Under the pieces are notes generated by a model. It worked only from the letters and a program-made list of their open reading frames with translations, was not told the DNA's origin and ran no database searches. Shown here piece by piece: positions 1 to 8,073 of a stretch of 20,958 nucleotides of DNA. Positions within the stretch are counted from its first letter, which is position 1, and each line of letters opens with the position of its first letter. A program made the translations under genes and the position numbers. The stretch lies in contig JAGWFU010000002.1 of assembly GCA_028867845.1 (NCBI GenBank), positions 1 to 20,958 on the forward strand, read 5' to 3'. Source of the DNA: Microcaldota archaeon. GTDB lineage: Archaea; Micrarchaeota; Micrarchaeia; Micrarchaeales; Micrarchaeaceae.

Positions 1-74
1 CGCTGGGCATAGCAGCGGTTACGATAATAATAGGCACATACGCAAGGGGCGTACTGAACCTGCCTTACACGTGA
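1..74 (+). CDS. C-terminal fragment of a membrane protein (5' end outside the window)
   Basis: An open frame reads from the window edge to a TGA at 72-74. Its 23 visible residues are mostly hydrophobic (LGIAAVTIIIG, then TYARGVLNLPYT), which fits the end of a last transmembrane helix with a short polar tail. The stop lies 4 nt before the ATG of the exonuclease gene at 79, so the two are probably co-transcribed. Too little is visible to name a family, and it could be a spurious frame. It is listed because the hydrophobic pattern and tight spacing look like a genuine gene end. Confidence 0.45.
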   Translation, partial: LGIAAVTIIIGTYARGVLNLPYT

Positions 75-78
75 TGGT

Positions 79-696
79 ATGAACATGTTTGATGGAATGG
101 CTGTAGTTGACGTAGAGGCCACTGGTCTCGACAGCAGGAGGTGCTCGATAGTCAGCGTGGGCGTAGTGCTGTACTCGAAGGGCAAGGTCAAGGAGTACTA
201 CTACGAGTGCAGGCCCTTCAGGGGGGCGGTGATAAACGACGAGGGCCTTGAGGTCAACGGCACCACGAGGAAGGAGCTCAAGTCGCTGAAGAGGATTCCG
301 CAGAGGAAGATGATGAAGGAGATGTACAGGATACTGAAGTCGAACAGGGTGCACACCATAGCGGGGCAGAACACATCGTTCGACAGGGACTTCCTGGACG
401 CTGCGGCAAGGAGGTGCAAGGTGCGCTGGGACTTCGGACATAGGACAATTGACATGCATTCAATAGCGTACGCAATAATGCTGGAGAAGGGGATGAAGAT
501 ACCGACAAAGGTAGGCGGGCGCAACCATCTCACTGCCGACGTCATATACACGAAGTTGGGGATTCCTGAGGAGCCGAGGCCGCACAACGGGCTCGTGGGG
601 GCGAGGATGGAGTTCGAGGGGCTGGCCAGGATGATCTACGGGAAGGGCGTGCTCAGCGACTTCAAGAGGTACAGGGTCACCAGCTTCCACATGTAG
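79..696 (+). CDS. DnaQ-like (DEDDh-type) 3'-5' exonuclease, last catalytic Asp missing
   Basis: A 205-residue protein with the RNase H-like exonuclease fold of DnaQ/PolC-epsilon nucleases. These trim 3' ends of DNA or RNA using two metal ions. Exo I is seen as VVDVEATGL (D11, E13) and Exo II as GQNTSFDRDFL (N98, D102). The Exo III region reads PHNGLVGAR, with H169 in place. In most family members an Asp follows five residues after this His (H-x-x-x-x-D); here that position is G174, read unambiguously as GGG. The protein may therefore be inactive, use another acidic residue such as E178 or E180, or belong to a diverged branch. The start at 79 is preceded by GTGAT at 71-75, a weak Shine-Dalgarno match. 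It probably belongs to the same transcript as the upstream membrane-protein gene. It lies immediately before the PolD operon, which suggests a replication or repair role, but that is inference. Confidence 0.8.
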   Translation: MNMFDGMAVVDVEATGLDSRRCSIVSVGVVLYSKGKVKEYYYECRPFRGAVINDEGLEVNGTTRKELKSLKRIPQRKMMKEMYRILKSNRVHTIAGQNTSFDRDFLDAAARRCKVRWDFGHRTIDMHSIAYAIMLEKGMKIPTKVGGRNHLTADVIYTKLGIPEEPRPHNGLVGARMEFEGLARMIYGKGVLSDFKRYRVTSFHM

Positions 697-705
697 CCCA
701 CAATC

Positions 706-713
706 TATAAATA
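706..713 (+). promoter_or_regulatory. TATA-box promoter of the UPF0147-PolD operon
   Basis: TATAAATA sits in the 62-nt gap after the exonuclease gene. Transcription would start about 25 nt downstream, near 735. That leaves a short leader which contains GGGGGTG (746-752), a Shine-Dalgarno sequence ending 6 nt before the ATG at 759. Confidence 0.6.
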
Positions 714-758
714 GCTTGATTGGGATAGCTTATCGCTAATTGTTAGGGGGTGCTCGAA

Positions 759-1028
759 ATGGTTGAAGAAGCTCAGGCAGAAGAGACGATAAAGAACATA
801 GTCAAGCATATGGAGATGCTGATGGAGGACACCAGCGTCCCGAAGAACGTGAGGAGCGCCATAACCGAGGCCAGGAACAAGCTTAACTCACAGGGGGAGT
901 ACATAGTGAGGGTCTCATCGGCGATATACAGCCTTGATGCTGTGAGCAACGACATAAACCTTCCTCCTCAGGCGAGGACGGGTATATGGAACATACTGAG
1001 CATGCTCGAATCCATCAAGACTGCATAA
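759..1028 (+). CDS. UPF0147 family protein
   Basis: An 89-residue, mostly helical, soluble protein that matches my memory of the archaeal UPF0147 (COG1698) family. The conserved core reads DTSVPKNVRSAI, then a long helix, then DINLPPQARTGIW near the C-terminus. The biochemical function of this family is not known to me. I chose ATG 759 rather than the in-frame GTG at 750 because GGGGGTG at 746-752 is a good Shine-Dalgarno sequence at proper distance from 759, and it overlaps the GTG. The stop is followed after one base by the ATG of the PolD small subunit. It is thus the first gene of a three-gene operon with both PolD subunits, and translation is probably coupled. This placement hints at a role near replication. 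Confidence 0.8.
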   Translation: MVEEAQAEETIKNIVKHMEMLMEDTSVPKNVRSAITEARNKLNSQGEYIVRVSSAIYSLDAVSNDINLPPQARTGIWNILSMLESIKTA

Positions 1029-1029
1029 C

Positions 1030-2541
1030 ATGGCTGGGGAAAATGTCATCAAGGATATGGTTAGCCGGCTCTCACGCGCTAACATACTTATAGGCGGAGA
1101 CATACGTCCAGGCCTGGTTACAGAACTTAATTCAGAACTGATTCTATCTCGCCTCCTTGAACGTTACAAGAACCTGGAGAAGATGGCGATAGTCAACAAC
1201 GAGGAGATAGAGAACATAGTGAAGGAGCTGGACATGGAGAAGGCTCCGATGCCCATAGAGATAAGGCAGAAGACAGGCTTCCTGCCGATGGCAAACGAGG
1301 TCGACGCGCACTATACGATAACAAATAACCCCATAGAGAGGGCGGAGGGCACGGTCGACGACTTCGTGCAGCACTTCAAGAGCAGGCTGGAGAAGATGAG
1401 GAGGATACTCGAGACCCACAGGGGATCGGTGTCTGGAGTCCTGCCCACTCTCGAGAGCCTCAAGTCCTACACAGCTGGCAGGGATATTACGATAATCGGG
1501 ATCGTCTCCAACAAGATAACGACCAAGAACGGAAACATAATGATGATACTGGAGGACGAGACTACCGAGGCGAAGGTGATGTTCATGAACGGCTCCTCGA
1601 AGCAGGCGAGGGCGCAGTTCGAGGCTGCCGGGAACATAGTGAACGACGAGGTGCTCGCCATCAAGGGAAAGATATCCGGCCCATTCGTGATAGCCAACGA
1701 GATAGTATGGCCGGACGTCCAGCTAAAGGAGAGGAAGAGCACAGAGGACGACATCGCGATAGCGATGATATCTGACATGCACGTGGGCAGCAAGCTCTTT
1801 ATGGAGAAGAACTTCACGCACCTTATAAAGTGGCTGAACGGGGATGTTGATGGGAAGGCGGGGCTGGCTGGGAAGATAAAGTACCTGGTGGTGGGCGGCG
1901 ACATAGCTGACGGCATCGGAGTGTATCCAGGGCAAGACAAGGACCTCGCGATACTCGACGTGTACAACCAGTACAGGGTGTTCTTCAACTTCGTGAGGGC
2001 GATACCAGAGTACATCCACGTCTTCATAATACCTGGCAACCACGACGCTGTTCAGAGAGCTGAACCACAGCCGGAGCTCACCGCGGACCTGATCGGCGAC
2101 TTCCATATGGAGAACGTGCACATGCTCCCCAACCCGAGCTTCCTCACTCTCCACGGAATAGATGTGCTAGCGTACCACGGCACATCTCTCGACTCGGTGA
2201 TAGCTGCGATACCCAACATGAGCTACGCCTATCCGGAGAAGGCTATGACTGAGATGCTGAAGAGGAGGCACCTCTCTCCGATCTACGGCGGCAACATAAT
2301 AGTCCCGAGCAAGAACGACAACCTCGTGATAGAGAGGATACCTGACATACTGCAGATGGGCCACGTGCACAAGAACGGATACGCGAACTACCACGGGGTG
2401 GAGGTGGTCAACAGCGGAACATGGCAGGCGAGGACGGACTACCAGATAATGCAGGGACACATACCCACGCCGTGCCTGATGCCGGTCTTCGAGACGAAGA
2501 GCGGCAACATGACAATGGTGGACTTCAACAGGGAGATATGA
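1030..2541 (+). CDS. polB: DNA polymerase D small subunit DP1 (exonuclease subunit)
   Basis: A 503-residue small subunit of the archaeal replicative polymerase PolD. It supplies 3'-5' proofreading through a Mre11-like phosphoesterase domain and bridges to the large subunit. An OB-fold lies around residues 150-232 (RDITIIGIVSNKIT onward). The phosphoesterase motifs are intact: ISDMHVG (D249, H251), VVGGDIADG (D291), IPGNHDA (N337, H338), AYHG (H383) and MGHVHKNG (H445, H447). The N-terminal ~150 residues are helical and poorly conserved, as usual. Length is within the normal range (about 480-700) but at the short end, because the linker between the N-terminal part and the OB fold is reduced. 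The gene starts 1 nt after UPF0147, and its stop overlaps the DP2 start in ATGATGA, so the two polymerase subunits are translationally coupled. No intein is present. Confidence 0.96.
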   Translation: MAGENVIKDMVSRLSRANILIGGDIRPGLVTELNSELILSRLLERYKNLEKMAIVNNEEIENIVKELDMEKAPMPIEIRQKTGFLPMANEVDAHYTITNNPIERAEGTVDDFVQHFKSRLEKMRRILETHRGSVSGVLPTLESLKSYTAGRDITIIGIVSNKITTKNGNIMMILEDETTEAKVMFMNGSSKQARAQFEAAGNIVNDEVLAIKGKISGPFVIANEIVWPDVQLKERKSTEDDIAIAMISDMHVGSKLFMEKNFTHLIKWLNGDVDGKAGLAGKIKYLVVGGDIADGIGVYPGQDKDLAILDVYNQYRVFFNFVRAIPEYIHVFIIPGNHDAVQRAEPQPELTADLIGDFHMENVHMLPNPSFLTLHGIDVLAYHGTSLDSVIAAIPNMSYAYPEKAMTEMLKRRHLSPIYGGNIIVPSKNDNLVIERIPDILQMGHVHKNGYANYHGVEVVNSGTWQARTDYQIMQGHIPTPCLMPVFETKSGNMTMVDFNREI

Positions 2542-5500
2542 TGACAGACCAGTACTTCGGTATGCTTGACGCCCAGTTCGCACGGGCATTCGCTGTGGCT
2601 GAGAGGGCGAGGTCGATGGGATACGACCCAGAGCCGCACGTGGAGATAAAACCAGCACCGGACATAGCCACCAGGGTGGAGGGAATAATAGGCGTGGAGG
2701 GCCTTGCGGGCATGATAAACAGGCTCGCGATAGAGAACAGGCAGGAGCTCGCGTTCAGCATGGTCAGGGAGATATGCACAGGGAAGGAGTTCGAGACCGA
2801 GACTGCGGACAAGAAGCTTACGCTCGCCTCCAGGGTGGGCCTCGCCATACTCACCGAGGGAGTGGTGGTCGCGGCTACAGAGGGACTTCAGGGGGTTGAG
2901 CTGCACAAGAACGCGGACGGCTCCGACTACATAGCAGTTTTGTATGCAGGACCAATAAGAGGAGCAGGAGGCACCAGCATGGCGCTCTCGGTCGCGCTCG
3001 CAGACTATGGGAGGAAGCTGCTCAACATAGGGAGATACCAAGCGCAGAAGAGCGAGGTTGAGAGGTGCGTGGAGGAGGTGCAGATCTACGACTCTAGGTG
3101 CGCGCGCCTCCAGTACAGGCCCAACGACAAGGACATAAGGACGATAATAGAGAGCTGCCCTGTGTGCGTGGACGGCCTTCCTACGGAGCAGATAGAGCTC
3201 AGCATACACAGGAACATAAAGAGGCTCGACGCTGCAGGGAAGGAGCAGATGATAAGCAACCGTGTAAGGGGAGGAATCTGCCTGGTCCTCTGCGAGGGCA
3301 TAGCGCAGAAGGCGAAGAGCGTGCTCAAGCACGCGAAGAACGCGGGGCTCGACTGGAGCTGGCTGAACGAGACGATAAAGGTGGACAAGAAGCAGCCGAG
3401 CGAGGCCGAGAAGAGCAACAAGGAGTCTGTCTTCCTGCAGGAGCTGATTGCTGGGAGGCCTGTGCTCGCCTATCCGGGCCACGTGGGCAGCTTCAGGCTT
3501 AGGTACGGCAGGTCCAGGATGACTGGCATAGCAGCGAAGGGTTTCAGCCCTGCTAGCATGCACCTGCTCGACGAGTTCATAGCCTGCGGCACGCAGCTGA
3601 AGATAGAGAAGCCGGGCAAGGGGTGCGTGGCGACGCCGGTGGACTCCATCGAGGGTCCGTTCGTGAAGCTTGATGACGGCAGGGCGCTGAGGATCAACGA
3701 CATAGCGACAGCTAAGGAGCTGCACCCCAGGGTGAAGAAGATAATAGCCGTGGGCGACGTGCTCATCACATACGGCGACTTCAAGAAGAGCAACACGCCG
3801 CTGGTGCCGACAAGCTACGTTGAGGAATACTGGACGGCGCAGCTGAATGCGAAGGGCGTAGTAGACCAGAAGGATCCGGTTAGCTACAGGGAGGCTTACG
3901 ACATATCCATGGAGCGCGGGGTGCCAATGCATCCGAGGTACATATACGAGTACGCGGAGATAGAGACGCCTGACCTGATCGACCTCTGGAAGGCGGTTGC
4001 CCTGTCGAGGATAAAGAAGGAGGGCAAGAGCGTCTTCGATGTCTCCTCAATAGAGATTGACTCCTCCGAGCAGCTGGTGCTTGTAGCGGAGAGGCTCTGC
4101 ATTCCGCACGTGGAGGAGAACAACACGATACGGATAGAGGGGGATGATGCGCAGAGCTTGATGGTCTCGTTCGGCTTCTCGCAGAACGGCGAGCTCCACG
4201 TCGATGGCTCGGCTATAAAGGGAATCGACCAGCTGAAGTCGCCGCTTGAGATACTGAACGATCTATCGCCTGTACAGATAATGAAGCGCTCCACGAGGCT
4301 GGGCGGCAGGATAGGGAGACCCGAGAAGGCGAGGGAGAGGCTGATGAAGCCTGCTCCCCACGCTCTCTTCCCCATTGGTGAATACGGTGGCAAGGAGAGG
4401 AGCGTGTCGAAGGCCTACGCCAACAGCAAGAGGAAGTTCAAGTCTGAGGTTGAAGTTGAGGCTGCGAGGTTCAAGTGTCCCATAGGCAAGGAGACCCTCG
4501 GCTCACCCTACTGCAGGATCCACCAGTCAAGGACGAGGATAGAGAAGATATGCAAGAGCTGCGGAAGGGAGGGCACTCTCGACATCTGCGGGTTCTGCGA
4601 GGGCAAGACATCTGGCAGCGAGGTCAAGAGGCTGGACATAGCAGCCATCGTGGACGATGCGATGAGGTCGCTCGAGATGACAAACCTCCCGAAGATTGTG
4701 AAGGGAGTTAAGGGACTGTCGAGCAGGGACAAGATACCTGAACCCATTGAGAAGGGGATACTCAGGGCCGCGAACAACGTGTACATATTCAAGGACGGCA
4801 CATCAAGGTTCGATGCCACTGACGTGCCCATGACGCACTTCTACCCGAGCGAGGCGGGGATAAGCCTGGAAAAGCTGGCTGAGCTCGGCTACACGCTGGA
4901 CTACAAGGGCAACAAGATCGAGTCCGTGGACCAGCTTGTGGAGCTTAGGCACCAAGACGTCCTAGTCAACAGGAGGTGCGCAAACTACACCATGGGAATC
5001 GCCAAGTTCGTGGACGAGCTGCTCGAGAAGTACTATGGCATGGAGCCGTTCTACAACCTCAGCACCGTTGACGACCTGATCGGGCATCTCGTGATAACGC
5101 TGTCGCCGCACACATCAGCAGGAGTGCTGTGCAGGATAATCGGCTTCACGGACGCGAACGTGGGGTTCGCACACCCGTACGTGATATCCGCAAGGAGGAG
5201 GAACTGCGACGGCGACGAGGACACCACTATGCTGCTGCTCGACGCGCTCATCAACTTCTCTAAGAGTTATCTCCCTACCACCATAGGCGGGACAATGGAC
5301 GCACCCATCATACTTACTATAAAGGTGGAGCCCAAGGACGTGGACGACGAGGTCCATGACATGGAGGTTACGGAGGCGTATGGCCTGGATTTCTACGACA
5401 AGACCATGCAGTACGCAGGGCCCGGAGAGGTGAGCGTGGATCTGGTCAAGGGCAGGCTCGGCGGGGAGGGAAGGTTCAGCGGGATAAACTTCACGCACAT

Positions 5501-5975
5501 GAGCGGACCCAGGGCCGTTGCAGAGTCGCCCATCAAGAGCATGTACACGAAGCTCAACACCATCCAGGAGAAGATAGACCAGCAGTTCAAGCTGATGGAC
5601 AGGCTGTGCAGCGTGGAGAGGAGCGACGCGGCGAGGAGGCTGATATCGAGCCACTTCATACCCGACCTGATAGGCAACATGCACAAGTTCTCGAAGCAGG
5701 GGTTCAGGTGCATATCGTGCAACGCAAAGTACAGGAGGGTGCCGCTCGTTGGGAAGTGCACAAGGTGCCAGCAGGGCAAGCTGGTGCTGACGATATCGAA
5801 GGGCAGCATAGAGAAGTACCTTAACATGGCCATAGCTTTGGCGAACAGGTACAACCTCGAGCAGTACATCAAGCAGAGGCTCTACCTGATCAGGGACGAG
5901 ATACAGAACGTGTTCGGGGGAGTGGGCGGCGGCAACATACCCACGAAGCAGTTCAACCTCGCCAAGTTCATGTAG
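2538..5975 (+). CDS. polC: DNA polymerase D large subunit DP2 (catalytic)
   Basis: A 1145-residue catalytic subunit of PolD, the two-barrel polymerase related in fold to multisubunit RNA polymerases. The catalytic loop is RRRNCDGDED, with D891 and D893 as the metal-binding pair. A first zinc-binding region carries C647, C659, H662, C672, C675, C684 and C687. A second near the C-terminus has C1058, C1061, C1074 and C1077. The last residues, QFNLAKFM (1138-1145), form a PIP-like PCNA-binding motif. No intein interrupts the catalytic region, although inteins are common in DP2 of other archaea. Two adjacent in-frame ATGs (2538 and 2541) overlap the DP1 stop; either may be used. The reading frame extends open upstream inside DP1, but that part is a shadow of DP1. 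Length matches intein-free family members. Confidence 0.97.
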   Translation: MMTDQYFGMLDAQFARAFAVAERARSMGYDPEPHVEIKPAPDIATRVEGIIGVEGLAGMINRLAIENRQELAFSMVREICTGKEFETETADKKLTLASRVGLAILTEGVVVAATEGLQGVELHKNADGSDYIAVLYAGPIRGAGGTSMALSVALADYGRKLLNIGRYQAQKSEVERCVEEVQIYDSRCARLQYRPNDKDIRTIIESCPVCVDGLPTEQIELSIHRNIKRLDAAGKEQMISNRVRGGICLVLCEGIAQKAKSVLKHAKNAGLDWSWLNETIKVDKKQPSEAEKSNKESVFLQELIAGRPVLAYPGHVGSFRLRYGRSRMTGIAAKGFSPASMHLLDEFIACGTQLKIEKPGKGCVATPVDSIEGPFVKLDDGRALRINDIATAKELHPRVKKIIAVGDVLITYGDFKKSNTPLVPTSYVEEYWTAQLNAKGVVDQKDPVSYREAYDISMERGVPMHPRYIYEYAEIETPDLIDLWKAVALSRIKKEGKSVFDVSSIEIDSSEQLVLVAERLCIPHVEENNTIRIEGDDAQSLMVSFGFSQNGELHVDGSAIKGIDQLKSPLEILNDLSPVQIMKRSTRLGGRIGRPEKARERLMKPAPHALFPIGEYGGKERSVSKAYANSKRKFKSEVEVEAARFKCPIGKETLGSPYCRIHQSRTRIEKICKSCGREGTLDICGFCEGKTSGSEVKRLDIAAIVDDAMRSLEMTNLPKIVKGVKGLSSRDKIPEPIEKGILRAANNVYIFKDGTSRFDATDVPMTHFYPSEAGISLEKLAELGYTLDYKGNKIESVDQLVELRHQDVLVNRRCANYTMGIAKFVDELLEKYYGMEPFYNLSTVDDLIGHLVITLSPHTSAGVLCRIIGFTDANVGFAHPYVISARRRNCDGDEDTTMLLLDALINFSKSYLPTTIGGTMDAPIILTIKVEPKDVDDEVHDMEVTEAYGLDFYDKTMQYAGPGEVSVDLVKGRLGGEGRFSGINFTHMSGPRAVAESPIKSMYTKLNTIQEKIDQQFKLMDRLCSVERSDAARRLISSHFIPDLIGNMHKFSKQGFRCISCNAKYRRVPLVGKCTRCQQGKLVLTISKGSIEKYLNMAIALANRYNLEQYIKQRLYLIRDEIQNVFGGVGGGNIPTKQFNLAKFM

Positions 5976-5984
5976 ATATTTATA
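5976..5984 (+). promoter_or_regulatory. TATA-box promoter of the SemiSWEET gene
   Basis: ATATTTATA begins on the base after the DP2 stop codon. The expected start of transcription (about 6008) is only a few bases before the TTG at 6015. A GGCGATC sequence (6006-6012) resembling a Shine-Dalgarno site lies just before the start. Confidence 0.5.
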
Positions 5985-6014
5985 GTTAATCAGAGTTTCA
6001 TCTTCGGCGATCTG

Positions 6015-6269
6015 TTGGACACTATAACGATAATCGGACTCATAGCAGGCGCACTGACTACAATTGCATACATACCGCAGGCGATAAAGGTCTGGAAGAC
6101 AAAGGAGACGCATGACCTCTCCATAGTGTGGCTCATTATACTCGCAGTCGGAGAGCTGATATGGATAGTCTACGGTGCACTCATCAACTCGCTGCCTGTG
6201 ATAGCGACAAACATAGGGAGCGCCTTCCTCGCGCTGTTCATACTCGCATACAAGGCAAAGTACAAGTAG
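6015..6269 (+). CDS. SemiSWEET / PQ-loop transporter
   Basis: An 84-residue membrane protein with three transmembrane helices, about residues 3-25, 35-57 and 60-81. The PQ-loop signature AYIPQAIKVWKTK (P21, Q22) ends the first helix. This is one triple-helix bundle, the size of bacterial SemiSWEETs, which dimerise to form a small sugar uniporter. The substrate here cannot be told from sequence. I use the TTG at 6015 because no ATG or GTG precedes the first helix in frame and the TATA box at 5976-5984 lies about 31 nt upstream. The gene has its own promoter although it follows DP2 closely. Its stop codon (6267-6269) directly abuts the stop of the convergent polX gene, with no intervening base. 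Confidence 0.85.
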   Translation: MDTITIIGLIAGALTTIAYIPQAIKVWKTKETHDLSIVWLIILAVGELIWIVYGALINSLPVIATNIGSAFLALFILAYKAKYK

Positions 6270-8006
6270 TCAATCCATCTCGAGATACTTTGATATCTCC
6301 TTTAGCCCCATTGCGTTCACTATCCTATCCTTGGTTAACCATCCCCTTCTTGCCGTGCCCACGCCATACCTCATGTAGGCGAAGTGTGGGGTCCTGTGTG
6401 CATCCGAGTCTATCGCGAACTTTATCTTGTACTTGGAGGCGCTAATTATGTTGGTGTCGTTCAGGTCCAGCCTCTTCGGCTGGGCGTTTATCTCCATAGC
6501 CACGCGGTTGCGCTCTGCAGCCTCGCACACCTTGTCGAGATCCAGCCTGTAGGCGTCCCTGCTCGGCATCTCCCTGCCAGTGGGGTGTCCGAGCACGTCT
6601 ATGAAACCCGAATCTATAGCCTTGACTATTCTCTTGGTCATCTCTTCCTCAGGTTGGTTGAATGCGCTATGCACTGATCCCACCACCCAGTCCATTGACT
6701 TGAGGCACTTCTGGTCAAGGTCGAGGCTGCCGTCCTTGAGTATGTCGACCTCTGCCCCCTTCAGTATCCTTATCTTACCGTACAGCCTCTTGTTTAACGC
6801 GTCCACCTTCTTGAAAAATAATTCGAACTGCTTCTCGTTCATCCCGTTCTCGACCTTGAGCGACTTGGTGTGGTTGGTGGATGCGAAGTACTTGAGGCCG
6901 CTCGTCATCGCGGCGTCCGCCATCTTCTCGAGCGGGTCGGTGCTCGGGTCGCTGTCCCTTCCGTGGGTGTGCATGTCGCCCTTTATGTCGCCGAGCTCCA
7001 CCGGCATCTTGAGCGCGCTCTCCTGAGCCAGCTTCACCTCCCCCCTGGCCTCCCTCATCTCAGGCGGCATCCACTGCATGCCCAGCTTGGCATACAGCTC
7101 CTCCTCCGACTTCGTTGGTATTATCTTTCCCTTCTTGTTGAAGAGCCCGTACTCGTTGAGCTTGTAGCCCTTCCTCACTGAGATCGTCCTGACCTGTACG
7201 TTGTGGTCCTTGCTCCCCGTGAAGTACTGCACAGCGGCGCTGAACCCATCCTCAGGTATGACCCTCAGGTCGCAGTTGAGCCCTATCTTGAGCCTCACCG
7301 CGCTTCTCGTAGGCCCCTCCGCGATTAGGCTCTCCACCTCGGGCATCTTGGTGAACAGCTCCATCACCTTTGGCGCCTTCTCCGATATCGCGAGTATGTC
7401 GAGGTCGCCCACAGTCTCCCTCATCCTCCTTGCCGAGCCCGCAACAAGCGCCCGGTCAACCAGCCCGCTATCCTTCAGCCTCTGCACTATTGCCTCTGCG
7501 ACCGGCAGCGCATCTCCGAGGAGCATCCTGCCCGAGCTCCTCTGCAGCAGGTCGAGCCCCTTGTGTATCATCTCCTCGCTCTTCTCGCCAAATCCCTCGA
7601 GCTTGCCTATCTTGTGCGAGGCCAGCGCCTTCTTCAGAGTGGGAATGTCCTTGACGCCCAGCGCCTTGTATAGCGCGACGGCCTTCCTCGCGCCGAGCCC
7701 CTGTATGCTGGTGAGCCCCTTCATGTCTATCGGGTACATCTTCTTCAGGTACTCGTACTTCTCCATGTGCCCCGTGGTTATGTACTCCTCGATGCTGCCC
7801 GCTATGCCCTTGCCTATGCCCGGAAGCTCCATCAGCGCGGCCTTGCCGCCCTTCCTGTATATGTCGTCAACGCCCTCCTGCATGCTGCCTATCGTCAGCG
7901 CGGCCTTCTGGTATGCCCTGACCTCGAACCTAGCAGTGGGCCTCTCGTCGAGGCTCAGCATCGACGCTATCTCTGCGAACATGTCAGATATTATCTTGTT
8001 GTCCAC
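6270..8006 (-). CDS. polX: Family X DNA polymerase with PHP exonuclease domain (PolX)
   Basis: A 578-residue bacterial/archaeal-type PolX, a gap-filling repair polymerase with a C-terminal PHP nuclease. An N-terminal 8-kDa-like domain carries helix-hairpin-helix motifs (LPGIGKGIAGS and IQGLGARKA). The nucleotidyltransferase core has AGSARRMRETVGDLDIL with D201 and D203, and a third Asp at D246 (NCDLRV). The PHP domain starts at GDMHTHGRDSD (H346, H348) and continues through GAEVDI (E419), GSVHSAF (H446), LGHPTGR (H474) and DSDAH (D533, D535). The usual TDH motif reads TNH (N378, H379), a D-to-N change that may affect metal binding. An in-frame TTG at 8030 is possible, but it would lie upstream of the start of transcription expected from the TATA element at 8036-8043, so I prefer the GTG at 8006. 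The downstream neighbour is convergent. Confidence 0.93.
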   Translation of the reverse strand: MDNKIISDMFAEIASMLSLDERPTARFEVRAYQKAALTIGSMQEGVDDIYRKGGKAALMELPGIGKGIAGSIEEYITTGHMEKYEYLKKMYPIDMKGLTSIQGLGARKAVALYKALGVKDIPTLKKALASHKIGKLEGFGEKSEEMIHKGLDLLQRSSGRMLLGDALPVAEAIVQRLKDSGLVDRALVAGSARRMRETVGDLDILAISEKAPKVMELFTKMPEVESLIAEGPTRSAVRLKIGLNCDLRVIPEDGFSAAVQYFTGSKDHNVQVRTISVRKGYKLNEYGLFNKKGKIIPTKSEEELYAKLGMQWMPPEMREARGEVKLAQESALKMPVELGDIKGDMHTHGRDSDPSTDPLEKMADAAMTSGLKYFASTNHTKSLKVENGMNEKQFELFFKKVDALNKRLYGKIRILKGAEVDILKDGSLDLDQKCLKSMDWVVGSVHSAFNQPEEEMTKRIVKAIDSGFIDVLGHPTGREMPSRDAYRLDLDKVCEAAERNRVAMEINAQPKRLDLNDTNIISASKYKIKFAIDSDAHRTPHFAYMRYGVGTARRGWLTKDRIVNAMGLKEISKYLEMD

Positions 8007-8035
8007 CCAATACCCGTAAATGTAGGGCAAAATAC

Positions 8036-8043
8036 TATTTTAT
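8036..8043. promoter_or_regulatory. Shared TATA-like element for the divergent polX and transglutaminase-fold genes
   Basis: TATTTTAT on the plus strand reads ATAAAATA on the minus strand. It is the only AT-rich box in the 67-nt divergent gap. The preferred starts lie about 30 nt away on each side (8006 for polX, 8074 for the other gene), the distance expected for leaderless or nearly leaderless archaeal transcripts. Confidence 0.5.
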
Positions 8044-8073
8044 CCCTTTGCTGCGATATATGTGCGGGTAAGA

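Noticed and set aside
724..739. Short inverted repeat (GATA-gct-TATC) near the UPF0147 start of transcription
   Set aside because: Only 4-bp arms in AT-rich sequence; easily expected by chance.
2421..2537. Possible N-terminal extension of DP2 inside the DP1 gene
   Set aside because: The extra residues are low-complexity and come from another frame of the conserved DP1 end. The ATGATGA overlap gives a normal DP2 start, and family members begin near there.
2439..3932. Long minus-strand open frame (497 codons) opposite DP1/DP2
   Set aside because: Antisense of conserved PolD sequence; composition rich in His, Arg, Leu and Val is an artefact of codon bias in the real gene.
2538..5975. Intein in PolD large subunit
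   Set aside because: The catalytic RRRNCDGDED loop and all conserved blocks are contiguous; length equals intein-free DP2.
7201..8019. Long plus-strand open frame opposite polX
   Set aside because: It is the antisense of a fully convincing PolX; its Ser/Pro/Leu-rich product is typical of an antisense shadow and has no ribosome-binding site or promoter.
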